A DNA stretch of 64,000 bases from Bacillus_AD sp047238185 (GCF_047238185.1 NZ_JBDFMI010000001.1:3100001-3164000); one strand, 5' to 3'. Counted from the stretch's first letter, positions 15,670 through 25,123 are shown. The notes: a model not told the origin generated them from the letters alone. A program made the numbers and translations.

Positions 15670-15988
15670 ATTTGTTCCTCCTCTATACTACAAACTTTTT
15701 AACTTCTACATAGAGGAGTACATTACCTCTATACTCAATAAAGCTATTTATAGCTAAGCCTTGAATTTCGAAAGACGCATACTTTCATCTGTGTCCGTCA
15801 TTTCACATACAAATGATGTTAACAAAAAGCCTTAATATGGAGAATTATTTGAATAAGAGGAGTGAGATCAGCTTTTTTATTATGGTACTAACGGGGCAGG
15901 CTATTGTAAGGAGCTTCGTGAATTCAAATAAAAAAGTCCTTTCCTATATTTTAGAAAAGAACTTATTTATTGTTTTGACATATTCTGA
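15670..15988. other. Intergenic region between the GNAT and MFS genes
   Basis: Contains the MFS gene's terminator (15928-15972). A plus-strand frame at 15813-16010 overlaps that terminator and has no ribosome binding site, so I do not call it. Confidence 0.5.
15928..15972 (-). terminator. Terminator after the MFS gene
   Basis: On the minus strand AAGTTCTTTTCT pairs with AGGAAAGGACTT (one wobble/mismatch) around an A/T loop, and TTTTT follows. Confidence 0.65.
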
Positions 15989-17038
15989 TTATTCTCGCAC
16001 TTGTTCATAATAATGTCTTAGAGATTTATCTAATACAACAAAATTAATGATTATGCCCAATACTAAAAAAGTGAAGGATCCTATGATATAGATTGGACGA
16101 ATTTCAAACAGATCAGCAGATAATCCAATTGTTACTGTAACTAATATGACTAAAAAAGCCTCCAACATTCCTAAGACACCGGAGAACCTCCCCATAATGT
16201 TAACGGGTACATTGTTTTGATAGAAAGTTAAAAATCCTGTATTAGCGAATGATAAGAAAAAAGTTAAGGTGAAGAAACCTATAGATGCCCAAATAAAATC
16301 ATAGGACAGGACATCTGTGGCAAACGCAGCCTCTAAAGAATCTAAGGCAGTCATAAACACTGTAATTACACTAAAAAGAACATACACTAAGGTAACATGA
16401 ATATTTTTTTTGCTGAATTTAAGTATTCTTTTCCAGTCGTTTAAAATTATTGATATATTAACCTTTTCAGATATCATATCGCTTTTTCTAATCTCCACAT
16501 TAGGAAGCAGAAAAATGACTATTGCCGATAAAAATAACGCTATAGAATTCATCAAAATAGCCAAGTAAGGAGAACCAATCATAAAAAGAATACCTGCAAT
16601 AGACGGCCCAAGTATAAATCCACATGAATTAATAAAGTTTCTCATTGCATTGAATCTTTGTCTATCCGTTTTAGAAATTAACTTAGTCATGTAGACCATG
16701 GAAGTTGGTTCAAATATAGAGCTAGCTATATTAATTAGAAAGACTACTAAGTAAATCAGGAAAAGAGAATCTAGAAATGGTAATGTGAAAATGAATAACG
16801 CTCTAATTAAATCCAGAAAAATCATTAGTTTTTTTTTGTTTAATCGATCGATAAAAGTTCCTGACCAAAAATTCGTAAATAAGGTTGCGATAGGTAAAAG
16901 AATATATAGTATTGATACAGCTAAGGGTGATCCTGTCATATCTAATATAATTAAGTTTAATGCTATCAAATAAACCCATGCACCTACATTTGATATTCCG
17001 ATTCCAAATAAAAGCAAAAGGGGGTTTTTCCATTCCAT
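15989..17038 (-). CDS. MFS transporter, apparently missing two helices
   Basis: Major-facilitator protein related to macrolide-efflux-like (MefA-type) Bacillus permeases: GIGISNVGAWVYLIALNLII in helix 1 and FWSGTFIDRLNKKKLMIFLD at the helix 2-3 loop. I count about ten hydrophobic segments in 349 aa; the family has 12 in about 400. The join FATDVLSYDFIWASIGFFTL puts sequence typical of helix 7 next to that of helix 10, as if about 50 residues had been removed in frame. The start at 17038 follows AGGAGTGATAAG. It is preceded by a T-box leader, so its expression should respond to an uncharged tRNA. Function may be lost or altered. Confidence 0.8.
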   Translation of the reverse strand: MEWKNPLLLLFGIGISNVGAWVYLIALNLIILDMTGSPLAVSILYILLPIATLFTNFWSGTFIDRLNKKKLMIFLDLIRALFIFTLPFLDSLFLIYLVVFLINIASSIFEPTSMVYMTKLISKTDRQRFNAMRNFINSCGFILGPSIAGILFMIGSPYLAILMNSIALFLSAIVIFLLPNVEIRKSDMISEKVNISIILNDWKRILKFSKKNIHVTLVYVLFSVITVFMTALDSLEAAFATDVLSYDFIWASIGFFTLTFFLSFANTGFLTFYQNNVPVNIMGRFSGVLGMLEAFLVILVTVTIGLSADLFEIRPIYIIGSFTFLVLGIIINFVVLDKSLRHYYEQVRE

Positions 17039-17070
17039 CTTATCACTCCTAAATATAAGGTTTAAAACCG

Positions 17071-17384
17071 AAAAAAATCTCACCTCCAAGGATATGATCC
17101 TTGGGGACGAGACTCCTTATATGAGAAGTTCGTGGTACCACCCCAGTTTATTTCTGTGTTACCACAGAAACCTTTTCGAGTACGACAAAACTTAATTGAA
17201 GTGTTTATACTCTATCTCTATAACGGGAGAAACCGACACATAATCAATATCTAGACGAAATATCCTATGCATTGCTCCAAGACTTGTTTCGGTGTGCCTT
17301 TACATCCTCCATTTTCAGCTAGCAGGAGTTCTCTGTTATGATTGAACACACTTACTCTTCTTTTCATTGCATTTATTATAGGAG
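17071..17384 (-). ncRNA. T-box riboswitch leader controlling the MFS gene
   Basis: Minus strand, about 310 bases. The T-box motif GGGTGGTACCACG is at 17131-17143. It is followed by an intrinsic terminator (17071-17112): TCTCGTCCCCAAGGAT and ATCCTTGGAGGTGAGA pair around CAT, then T7. Upstream are stem I elements: AGAGTAA (loop-E-like 5' strand), GTGTG/CACAC and an ACTCC/GGAGG distal helix around GCTAGCTGAAAAT, then CTTGGAGC. A TATAAT -10 is at 17385-17390. Uncharged tRNA would stabilise the antiterminator and permit transcription. The specifier lies in CCGAAACAAGTC on the 3' side of stem I; ACA (Thr), CAA (Gln) and AAC (Asn) are all possible and I cannot choose. Confidence 0.88.
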
Positions 17385-17579
17385 ATTATACAATAATTAA
17401 CAGGATAAAAAAAGGATTAGAAAAGCGTCTTATATTTAATAATGATTTTCAATCAGTTCTACATTTGTGGAAAAGTGTACGTAACTTATCGGGGGCTAGA
17501 GCTGAAAATCAAGGCTGCAAGAAACAAACATAAACTCTTTTAGTGAACCATAAATAACTGACAAATAAAATCGAATCAA

Positions 17580-17629
17580 TTCACATAAAAGGGAGCTTTG
17601 AAAATCCCCACAGCTCTTTTTTATGTGTG
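17580..17629. terminator. Bidirectional terminator-like hairpin
   Basis: TCACATAAAA...GAGCT pairs with AGCTC..TTTTATGTGTGA (long stem, about 13-base loop). Lies just past the stop of the 17650 gene on the minus strand. Confidence 0.65.
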
Positions 17630-17649
17630 ATTATTATTTTCGGACTAAA

Positions 17650-18291
17650 TTAAAACTCTGTATCCGTTTCATCATCTAAAATCTCACCATTTTCAGCGAT
17701 ATATTCAATAATAATCGATCCACTTTGCAATTTACCTTCGTTTTGTAGGAAAGATATGAATTCATTAACGATTTTATCGTCCTCGTCTCGCTTTTTTCGA
17801 GGAACAGTAATTCGAATAGTAGGTGCAATATCAAACTCTTTATAACTTTTAAGATTAATAGGATCAATACCTAATTCATTCCCAACTGTTTCATTAAAGA
17901 AAACGTTTAAATCAGTTGTTTCTCCAAGATTTTCTTTAATGAAAGGACGTATTTTAGTTTTTAAATCAGCTGCCCACTTATCGGCAATATAGGTATCAAC
18001 CATTTGTTTTGTTTCATCATCATAATAAACCAAAAAATGTATATTAGCTTTCTTATCCCAAGCCTTCGCAGCATATTCAAATTTAAAGTTCCCCATATTA
18101 TCATACAAAGTGTCATATACTTCGAAGTTTTCATTAAATTTATCTTCTAAGTATTGTTCTCCTTTCATTCTTATTTGTTCTTCTTTATCCTTATCAGGCT
18201 TCATTTCCCATACAAAAGTAACTACAAGTAGTAAAATTCCTATTACGATAGCACTCAAAACACCCAGTAGGATTTTCAGATATTTATTCAA
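17650..18291 (-). CDS. Membrane-anchored hypothetical protein (213 aa)
   Basis: One N-terminal helix (about residues 7-29, ILLGVLSAIVIGILLLVVTFV), then a hydrophilic outer domain with many acidic residues and an acidic tail (GEILDDETDTEF). No lipobox. The outer part (KGEQYLEDKFNENFEVYD..., ANIHFLVYYDDETKQMVDTY) resembles YfjL-like or DUF1433-like exported Bacillus proteins, but I cannot assign a family firmly. AGGGGGT lies ahead of the ATG. Own terminator. Confidence 0.65.
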   Translation of the reverse strand: MNKYLKILLGVLSAIVIGILLLVVTFVWEMKPDKDKEEQIRMKGEQYLEDKFNENFEVYDTLYDNMGNFKFEYAAKAWDKKANIHFLVYYDDETKQMVDTYIADKWAADLKTKIRPFIKENLGETTDLNVFFNETVGNELGIDPINLKSYKEFDIAPTIRITVPRKKRDEDDKIVNEFISFLQNEGKLQSGSIIIEYIAENGEILDDETDTEF

Positions 18292-18652
18292 GGAAAGTAC
18301 CCCCTCCTTTAAAAAACTTTATCATAAAATACAAATTTTTCCAATATACTGTTTTACCAAATCAACTAAGCCTTTGAAGAAAAGTACTTAAATAAATAAG
18401 TGTAAAGTGTATGATTCTAAGAGGGATTATTGTCTTTTGGGTTGAACTCAAGGGCAACATTCCTTTAATGAATAAACCGTGAATTAGGCTATTATCAAAA
18501 GGCTAACTGTTTATAGTCCAGATCAACTCCCCACTCTTACGAAAATGAGCAGAATCTAACCGCACGTCAGGAGAATAGTTCTATCCTATATGAATCGACC
18601 ATTTAACTCATAGGATTACAGGAGCTAGAGATGAAGCAGCTCCACTTGGTCT
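18292..18652. other. Intergenic region, no feature recognised
   Basis: About 360 bases. A short hairpin GGAGCT/AGCTCC at about 18619-18642 lacks a T tract. I see no gene, RNA or repeat I can support. Confidence 0.45.
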
Positions 18653-19333
18653 CTATCTCCCCGATTCGATATTGTCTTTCTTAACTGAATCTTTCTCCAG
18701 AAGGTTGACTTCCTGTTCGCCAGAGTTTGACTTGATTACTCTATCCGGCATGATGTAAGCCAATCGTTTCAGAATATATGAACATGCTTCAGCTGCTATC
18801 CACGCATATAGAATACAAAATATGGCTATAAGCACCAAAGGAATAAAATGAAAAGACGTCCCAACGGCTGGTCCTAGCAAAGGTAAATGAAAAATATAAA
18901 GAACGGCCAATATTCCCCCAAACAAGGAAGCTCCCGTCCATAAAACAACTAAAAACCTTGTTTTCGATTTAAAAAAGGAGACGCCAAGTGCCAATCCTAA
19001 AACACCTGTTGTGAAGGGAAAAATAATGAGTTCACTCGGCTGTATAAACAATAAAAGAAGAAGCGTGACAACGTAGGCCAGGCATCCGTACCGGACGGAT
19101 ATAATCGTTGCTAAAAATATTGGCAAAGTCGCCATGGCGCTTACCAGAAAACCGATGCCAGGCAAAAATCCGCCTGTTGACTGTAGTACGGCTGTAAATG
19201 CGCTTAACAGCGCAGTATATACTATTTTTGCCGAAGGCGCTAATTCTATATAATCATGTTTGATCCCAACGAAAGGCTGCTTCCAATACTGGACAGCATT
19301 ACTTGTAATCCTCTTTATAAATTTCCCCTCCAA
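18653..19333 (-). CDS. Hypothetical membrane protein, ECF-S-like topology
   Basis: 226 aa with six predicted transmembrane helices (about residues 40-190), a basic N-terminal segment and a hydrophilic C-terminal tail of about 35 residues. The glycine-rich first half (STGGFLPGIGFLVSAMATLP, then TTGVLGLALGVSF) recalls the membrane S components of ECF transporters, but no ATPase or T component is adjacent, so this is tentative. The first in-frame start is a TTG at 19333; GGAGGGG actually lies just after it, so the true start may be a non-standard codon a few residues on. Divergent from the sugar dehydrogenase-like gene. Confidence 0.6.
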   Translation of the reverse strand: MEGKFIKRITSNAVQYWKQPFVGIKHDYIELAPSAKIVYTALLSAFTAVLQSTGGFLPGIGFLVSAMATLPIFLATIISVRYGCLAYVVTLLLLLFIQPSELIIFPFTTGVLGLALGVSFFKSKTRFLVVLWTGASLFGGILAVLYIFHLPLLGPAVGTSFHFIPLVLIAIFCILYAWIAAEACSYILKRLAYIMPDRVIKSNSGEQEVNLLEKDSVKKDNIESGR

Positions 19334-19517
19334 TAATCGTAAACTACCTTTATGCTATTCACCGACTTATGAAAAAATCACTGTATGTATATCCAACTTC
19401 ATGGGCTGGTGCAAAAAATTGTCCATTACTTGTTCGTTTATTCAGCCCTAATTCGGTATTAATAAAACTCTTACAAACATATTCTTATAAAAACAAGTAG
19501 AAGGAGTGTATGTCTTA

Positions 19518-20933
19518 TTGATAAACGTTAAGATTAGTTTACGGCCCATTGTACATAAGGTGAATTTGCCTACTGTCTTGAAAACGGCGATACTTCCGGG
19601 CGATTCAAAAGAAACGTTGTTTATTGCAACCCAGGTAGGAGAAATTTTCTCGATAAGAGACGGAGTTATACAGACTTTCCTAGATATTCGCCAACAAATC
19701 ATCAAACTAGGGGGCTCTAGCGGCGGATATGATGAACGGGGATTGCTTGGGCTAGCGTTTCACCCCCAATTTAATGATAACAGCCAGTTTTACATTTATT
19801 ATTCAGAGGCTGGAACACAAGGGCCAGGCGCTCTTCCTGAATCTTTTTCACCTAATCCATGTGATCCGAAAACATTAAACCTGCGATGGATCAATAGAGA
19901 AACTCAATATGACCATATTGATACCTTGGAAGAATGGATTTTGTCTTCAAATGGGCTTCCTCAAAAACGCCGGACATTACTAAATATAAAAAGGCCCTTT
20001 TCAAATCATAATGGCGTTAACTGCTTAACCTTTTCACCTGAAACAGGCCGGCTCGTTATAACCACCGGAGATGGCGGGTCCGGCTATGATCCTTTCAATT
20101 TAAGCCAAAACGATATGGAAATCGCCGGTAAAATAATAGAAATGAATGTAGATACGAATACACCTATCTCAAATCCACCCGTAGTCACTCGTTTCAATGA
20201 ACTCCCTGTACCTATCCAGGAAACACTTTGGGTGCTTGCCAAGGGGGTTCGGAACATACCTGGCATTTCCTTCCAACGGTTCAATAATCAATATATCAAA
20301 TATGCTGGAATGGTCGGACAGGATTTGGTCGAGTCCATTTTTTCTTTCAGCCAGCATAAAACAATACCAGTTACTCAACTTGTTCAAGCTTTTCTAACGC
20401 AATCAGAAATTGACCAAGAAGGATTTATTAATTTTGGATGGCGAGCGTGGGAAGGTATTTTTCCCACTCCGATTATCAAAGGCTGCTCTTCAGATCCAAC
20501 CTTTGATGAGAAAACCATGGCTTATTATCATGAAGCAGTCGCATGTTCGGTAAAACGTCTCCCGCCATTGACTAGTTATTTCCATAAAGATCCACGGCCA
20601 GATAAGTTTAGAGGAACGGCACTTACAGGAGTGCAAGCCTATATGGGAAAGAGCATCCCCGCCTTAACTGGAAATATAGTGTTTACCGATCTTGCCCGCA
20701 AGGAGACACCGCAATCTCCGGCCAGAGACATTTTAGCTTACACCAATCCCAGAACAGATTGTACACTAAATCCTTTTAGTGTTATACAAACCGATTATCA
20801 GTTTGGCACTCAATCAGCGTATTATGTAAGTTTAGGAGCGAATTTGGATCAGTCCATACTATATTTAGGCGTTTATGGATCTATGAAAGTGGCTGATTTG
20901 AACCAAGGGATGGTTTTTGGCATTATTCCCTGA
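19518..20933 (+). CDS. PQQ-dependent sugar dehydrogenase-like beta-propeller protein
   Basis: About 471 aa of the soluble glucose/sorbosone dehydrogenase (GSDH/HHIP) type. Blade motifs include LFIATQVGEIFSIRDG, YDERGLLGLAFHPQFNDNSQ, a histidine in FSNHNGVNCLTFSPETGRL, TGDGGSGYDPFN and AGKIIEMNVDTN. HNG and GDGGSGYDP are the usual active-site and metal-binding positions. No signal peptide is visible, unlike most periplasmic or secreted relatives. The start is uncertain: AAGGAG lies 11 bases before a TTG at 19518 and directly before a GTG at 19506. No PQQ biosynthesis genes lie in the window, so the cofactor is an open question. Confidence 0.75.
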   Translation: MINVKISLRPIVHKVNLPTVLKTAILPGDSKETLFIATQVGEIFSIRDGVIQTFLDIRQQIIKLGGSSGGYDERGLLGLAFHPQFNDNSQFYIYYSEAGTQGPGALPESFSPNPCDPKTLNLRWINRETQYDHIDTLEEWILSSNGLPQKRRTLLNIKRPFSNHNGVNCLTFSPETGRLVITTGDGGSGYDPFNLSQNDMEIAGKIIEMNVDTNTPISNPPVVTRFNELPVPIQETLWVLAKGVRNIPGISFQRFNNQYIKYAGMVGQDLVESIFSFSQHKTIPVTQLVQAFLTQSEIDQEGFINFGWRAWEGIFPTPIIKGCSSDPTFDEKTMAYYHEAVACSVKRLPPLTSYFHKDPRPDKFRGTALTGVQAYMGKSIPALTGNIVFTDLARKETPQSPARDILAYTNPRTDCTLNPFSVIQTDYQFGTQSAYYVSLGANLDQSILYLGVYGSMKVADLNQGMVFGIIP

Positions 20934-21422
20934 TCCATAAACAAAACGCCAGCTTACTATCTTCGATGCTCCTCTTTATTGAAAAAATCCAAGCGTTATC
21001 TTACATGTATTTCGCCACACACTAAAAACCATTCTGTACATGTTGAAGTTAGGGATTCCACATTAATCAAGAACAAACCTTCTTCCGTTAACCTTCCAGA
21101 TTGTATTCATAAAAAAGACTGTCTAATGGCAGTCTTAATTTTGTTCTATTGCTTTGTTTATTGCGGCCTCCCTTAGGGTAGGGCCCTTTGAATTCATGAA
21201 TGTATGTGAACCACCCATTTTTATCCATGCCTAATAAGACATTTCCTCTTTAGATCCAGCTTCGTTTTCTGATCATTTTTATTCTTTTTCGTACAAATTA
21301 AAAAGGAAAGTGAACTTCAATCATTCATACATCCCATTCAAGATTTGATTTTCAAACCATTTTGAAGAGAGATTGACTATAGCCTTGGGTGCTAGTTTAT
21401 GATTGTACTTGAGGTGAGAAAA
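20934..21422. other. Intergenic region between the sugar dehydrogenase-like and merR genes
   Basis: Holds one terminator-like hairpin (21115-21140). A 65-codon frame at 20979-21176 has no ribosome binding site, an unlikely composition, and contains that hairpin, so I do not call it. I see nothing else. Confidence 0.5.
21115..21140 (+). terminator. Terminator-like hairpin
   Basis: AAGACTG / CAGTCTT 7-bp stem, 8-base loop, followed by AATTTTG. Confidence 0.6.
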
Positions 21423-22301
21423 ATGCTAATAAATGAAACAAGCAAAATAACAAACTTAACCAAGAAAGCGATTGACTATTACATAGAGCGGAATTTAATT
21501 TCCCCTGAGACATTAGGTAACGGCTATAGGAATTTTAGTGAAAAAGAAGTGGACAGACTGAAAAGGATTTCTGTGCTTCGAAGACTAGGACTCAGCATAG
21601 CGGAAATTCAAGAGGTACTCTCCGATGAAACAAAGAATGCATTAAAAAGACTAGGTGCACAAACAGCGTTGGATATTCAAAACATGCATGCAAGAAAAAC
21701 GATTATTGACAAACTAAGCGTCGGCAAGGATTATACAGATATCCTCGATGACCTAAAAGCCATGGAGGACCGTAAAACGATTACTGAAAAGATACTCAGT
21801 TCATTTCCGGGATACTACGGTAGATTTATTTGTATGCATTTTGCAAGGTTCCTAAATGAACCAATTAAAACAGTTGAACAACAATCTGCATATGAGGAAA
21901 TCATCCAATTCCTTGATAACGCTCCAGAATTGCCGATTACGGATGATTTGAAAGCATTCCTAATTGAAAGTACAAAGCATATTGGCAATGATACTATTTC
22001 AGAGATCATACAAACCACAAAACAATCTATTGAAAATCCTGATAGATTTTTAACGAATAACAAGGAAATAATTGAGGCCTATTTAGCTCATAAACAGACA
22101 GAGGAATACAAGAAATCACCTATACATAAAATCAAGTCATTGCTTATAGATTTCAATCATTCAAGTGGATATTACGATATCTTTATTCCTGCGATGAAAA
22201 AATTAAGCCCTTCATACGCAGATTATTATAGAAACGTAGAAATCACAAATCAAAGATTACTTTCCCTATATCCTGATATAGCTAAATGGAACAAGGAATA
22301 G
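21423..22301 (+). CDS. MerR-family transcriptional regulator with long effector domain
   Basis: 292 aa. N-terminal winged-helix: ETSKITNLTKKAIDYYIERN, then NGYRNFSEKEVDRLKRISVL and RRLGLSIAEIQEVL. The long remainder (about 200 residues) is helical and resembles effector-binding domains of the TipAS/BltR-like group, ending PSYADYYRNVEITNQRLLSL. I chose the ATG at 21423 after GAGGTGAGAAAA; the upstream in-frame start at 21399 lacks a site. No neighbouring transporter is adjacent on the same strand, so the regulon is unknown. Confidence 0.85.
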   Translation: MLINETSKITNLTKKAIDYYIERNLISPETLGNGYRNFSEKEVDRLKRISVLRRLGLSIAEIQEVLSDETKNALKRLGAQTALDIQNMHARKTIIDKLSVGKDYTDILDDLKAMEDRKTITEKILSSFPGYYGRFICMHFARFLNEPIKTVEQQSAYEEIIQFLDNAPELPITDDLKAFLIESTKHIGNDTISEIIQTTKQSIENPDRFLTNNKEIIEAYLAHKQTEEYKKSPIHKIKSLLIDFNHSSGYYDIFIPAMKKLSPSYADYYRNVEITNQRLLSLYPDIAKWNKE

Positions 22302-22415
22302 CCATACTTTTCAAAAGTATGGCACCTGTCCCTAATCACAAAAAGAAAAGAGCAATTTTCCTGTAGCATCTACATACTTGAGAACGTACCATTTATTGAT
22401 AAAGGATCCTAACGT

Positions 22416-22835
22416 CTATTCTTTATGTATCACAGTAAACATCCCCGTCATGTTGGGTGAATAATCATGAAAATCATATTTTTCATAGAACGTTCCTTTA
22501 CCGTGTGAAGCAAACAAACCGACAAAAGATTTATTCGGGGCATGACGCTTACAATAGTCAACTAAATGTTCCATTATTATTTTTCCTATCCCCTTATTTT
22601 GATATTCCGGATGGACAACAATATCTTGAATATAGAAATAGATTGCTCCATCTCCAACAATTCTTCCCATACCGACAATTTTAGTATGGTCATTGACAGT
22701 GATGCAGTGTATCGAATTCTTAAGTGATATTTCTGCCACTTCAAAATTAATATCTTTCGTCCACCCCACAGAGTCACACAAATATTTATATTCCTCTAGA
22801 GTTGGAGGTATATTCTTAATTTCATATCCACTCAA
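22416..22835 (-). CDS. GNAT acetyltransferase (small)
   Basis: 139 aa, single GNAT domain: KIVGMGRIVGDGAIYFYIQD (beta 3-4), acetyl-CoA loop VHPEYQNKGIGKIIMEHLVD (Q-N-K-G-I-G) and a C-terminal FVGLFASHGKGTFYEKYDFH. Such YjdJ-like or PanZ-like small N-acetyltransferases usually act on small molecules or peptides. Likely a single-gene unit. Confidence 0.85.
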   Translation of the reverse strand: MSGYEIKNIPPTLEEYKYLCDSVGWTKDINFEVAEISLKNSIHCITVNDHTKIVGMGRIVGDGAIYFYIQDIVVHPEYQNKGIGKIIMEHLVDYCKRHAPNKSFVGLFASHGKGTFYEKYDFHDYSPNMTGMFTVIHKE

Positions 22836-22967
22836 ACAAATCTGCCCCCTTTTATCCTGATTTTAACAAATAAATATATTCTGTGAAGCCATTTCAGAAT
22901 CAAAAGCTTTTATTGTTAAAAAACAGGACCTTCATATACAGAAAGACTCTAATCATCTTCCTTTCCT

Positions 22968-23012
22968 GAAAGCACCCCGATTGATGACATTGCTCTAATT
23001 CGGGGTACTTTC
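22968..23012 (-). terminator. Terminator after the yoaE-like gene
   Basis: GAAAGCACCCCGA and TCGGGGTACTTTC pair over 13 bases with one mismatch, around a 19-base loop. Confidence 0.7.
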
Positions 23013-23059
23013 AAAACACTCCTTCTTCACCTCAGCAGCAAACAAGATTGCCTAGTTAG

Positions 23060-25123
23060 TTAACAATCATCTTCCCTGTTATTAGCTGCTAGTTTTCCGA
23101 CAGAAACTCTCCCAGAAAAAAAAGTCGCACCGCCGCCCATGTCTGCAAGACGGTCGGGGGTAAGCGAGTTGACCAGATGTTTCGTTCCTTCGGCTGCTCC
23201 CCAAAGGCCTTGAGTAACTGCAACACCCGGAAGGACGCTGTCACCCACATTCGCTTTAAGTATACATTCTCCCCGTTCGTTCCAAACACGGACCGGCTCG
23301 CCATTTTTCACTCCCATTCGCTCGGCATCATGGCTATTTAAAAATACTTCAGGTTCCTTTTCAAGGCCCACATGTTTTGATTGGTTCGCAAAGGTCGAGT
23401 TTAAAAAGCTATGGTTCGGCCCCGCTATAAATTGGAAGTAGTGGTCGGATTCTCTTTTTAAAGGTATATACGTCGGTAATGGAGGATATCCATCTTGTTT
23501 CATTCTTTCTGAATATAGTTCGATTTTTCCGCTCGGTGTCGGCAGCCTGACAGGAAATTCCGCCGTTGCTTTTAAATAATGATGTTGGGTTAACATTTCG
23601 TAATTGATTGCATGAATAGAAGAGTTCATGGGGTTATCTAGTGATTGTTCAATTAATTCTGCTTCCGTCTCATCAAAAGCCGTTTCGGTAAAGCCCATTC
23701 CTTTAGCCAGCAGCCGGAAAACCTCCACATTTGACTTTGCTTCCCCAAAAGGCTCGATTACAGGTTGTTGAAGCTGGATGTAATGATGCCAATACGATGT
23801 ATAAAAGTCCATATTTTCAAAGGATGATGTGGCCGGCAAAACAATATCCGCGTATCTTGCCGTTTCCGTTAAAAATAAATCATGGACGACAGTGAATAGA
23901 TCATCCCGTTTCAATCCTTTATGAACCTTATTGCCAGCTGGAGCAACCACAGCCGGATTACTCCCATATACATAGAGCGATTTTACCGGGGGATCCAAAT
24001 GGAGCAACACTTCTCCCAACTGGTTCATATTAATCACACGAGTCTCTTGATTTTTCAATAAATCGGGTCGCTGCAGCTTAGCGCTATTGAACGCCAAATA
24101 ACCTGAATTTCCTTTGATGGCTCCCCCTCCTTTTTCTAGCCATTGCCCGGTTAAAGCAGGAAGACAGGAAATCGTTCTTACAAACATCCCCCCATTGTCA
24201 TGATGCTGCGGGCCATTTCCTATCCGAATAAAAGCAGGGGAAGTTGTGCCATACATTCTTGCAAGTTGAATAATATCCTCTACCGGAATCCCGGTAATGG
24301 AAGATACAGTAATTGGGTCATACTGCAAAACGTGTTCACGCAGTTGCTCATGGCCAATTGTATATCGCTTCAGAAAGGAGGAATCCACCATATTCTCGGC
24401 AAATAAAATATGCATTAGCCCCAAGGCCAAAGCAGTGTCTGTTCCTGGTAAAATAGGAATAAACCAGTCTGCTAATTTAGCTGTTTGATTCTTATGGACA
24501 TCAATAACAATAATTTTGGCTCCGTTTTGTTTACGGGCTTTTTGGGCAAGGACTGCTTGATGCATGTTGGTACTTACGGCATTAATTCCCCAAAAGATAA
24601 ATAGCTTGGCGTGTATCGTATCCTCAGGATCGGTGCCATAACTGCCGCCCATTGTATAATGATAACCAACTGAGCCGGCTGAATTGCAAATGCTCCTGTC
24701 GAGACGGGAGGATTCCAAGCGATTGAAGAAACGTCGGTCCATGCCTTCCGCACTAAGGTTTCCCATATTTCCATAAAAGCTGTATGGCAGAATACTTTCG
24801 GCACCTTCGTTTCGCACAAGTTCCTTCCAGCGAGCGGTGATCGTTTCGATAGCTTCCTCCCAACTGATTCGGGCAAATTCTCCTTTCCCTTTTTCTCCAG
24901 TGCGCTTCATTGGATATGTAAGCCGGCTTTCATCATAAATTCGTTCAGTCATATTGCGAACCTTATTGCATATAAAACCCTTAGTGACAGGATGGTTCGG
25001 GTCACCTTCTACCTTGATAATTTTTCCGTTCTCTTTATGAAGCAGCAATCCGCATTGATCCGGGCAATCTAATGAACAGACAGAAGGGAAAATACCATTC
25101 GGGCTATCGACAAAAGAGGGCAT
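23060..25123 (-). CDS. yoaE: Molybdopterin oxidoreductase, YoaE-like
   Basis: 687-aa member of the bis-MGD (DMSO reductase) superfamily, like B. subtilis YoaE. An N-terminal [4Fe-4S] site is formed by VCSLDCPDQCGLLL plus GFICNK (four cysteines). FDH/DMSOR-type domains follow (DPEDTIHAKLFIFWGINAVS, IIVIDVHKNQTAKLADWFIP, SLYVYGSNPAVVAP, ETARYADIVLPATSSFENMD), and the C-terminal molybdopterin-dinucleotide-binding beta-barrel contains LNSHDAERMGVKNGEPV. Start at the ATG at 25123, seven bases after AAGGAG. No electron-transfer or membrane subunit is adjacent, as for YoaE elsewhere. Substrate not established. Cytoplasmic: no Tat signal. Confidence 0.88.
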   Translation of the reverse strand: MPSFVDSPNGIFPSVCSLDCPDQCGLLLHKENGKIIKVEGDPNHPVTKGFICNKVRNMTERIYDESRLTYPMKRTGEKGKGEFARISWEEAIETITARWKELVRNEGAESILPYSFYGNMGNLSAEGMDRRFFNRLESSRLDRSICNSAGSVGYHYTMGGSYGTDPEDTIHAKLFIFWGINAVSTNMHQAVLAQKARKQNGAKIIVIDVHKNQTAKLADWFIPILPGTDTALALGLMHILFAENMVDSSFLKRYTIGHEQLREHVLQYDPITVSSITGIPVEDIIQLARMYGTTSPAFIRIGNGPQHHDNGGMFVRTISCLPALTGQWLEKGGGAIKGNSGYLAFNSAKLQRPDLLKNQETRVINMNQLGEVLLHLDPPVKSLYVYGSNPAVVAPAGNKVHKGLKRDDLFTVVHDLFLTETARYADIVLPATSSFENMDFYTSYWHHYIQLQQPVIEPFGEAKSNVEVFRLLAKGMGFTETAFDETEAELIEQSLDNPMNSSIHAINYEMLTQHHYLKATAEFPVRLPTPSGKIELYSERMKQDGYPPLPTYIPLKRESDHYFQFIAGPNHSFLNSTFANQSKHVGLEKEPEVFLNSHDAERMGVKNGEPVRVWNERGECILKANVGDSVLPGVAVTQGLWGAAEGTKHLVNSLTPDRLADMGGGATFFSGRVSVGKLAANNREDDC

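Noticed and set aside
15813..16010. 65-codon plus-strand frame
   Set aside because: Overlaps the MFS terminator and the end of the MFS gene; no ribosome binding site.
18653..19333. Firm assignment as an ECF transporter S component
   Set aside because: Topology is similar, but there is no adjacent ATPase/T component and no diagnostic motif.
20979..21176. 65-codon plus-strand frame
   Set aside because: No ribosome binding site, and it contains a terminator-like hairpin.
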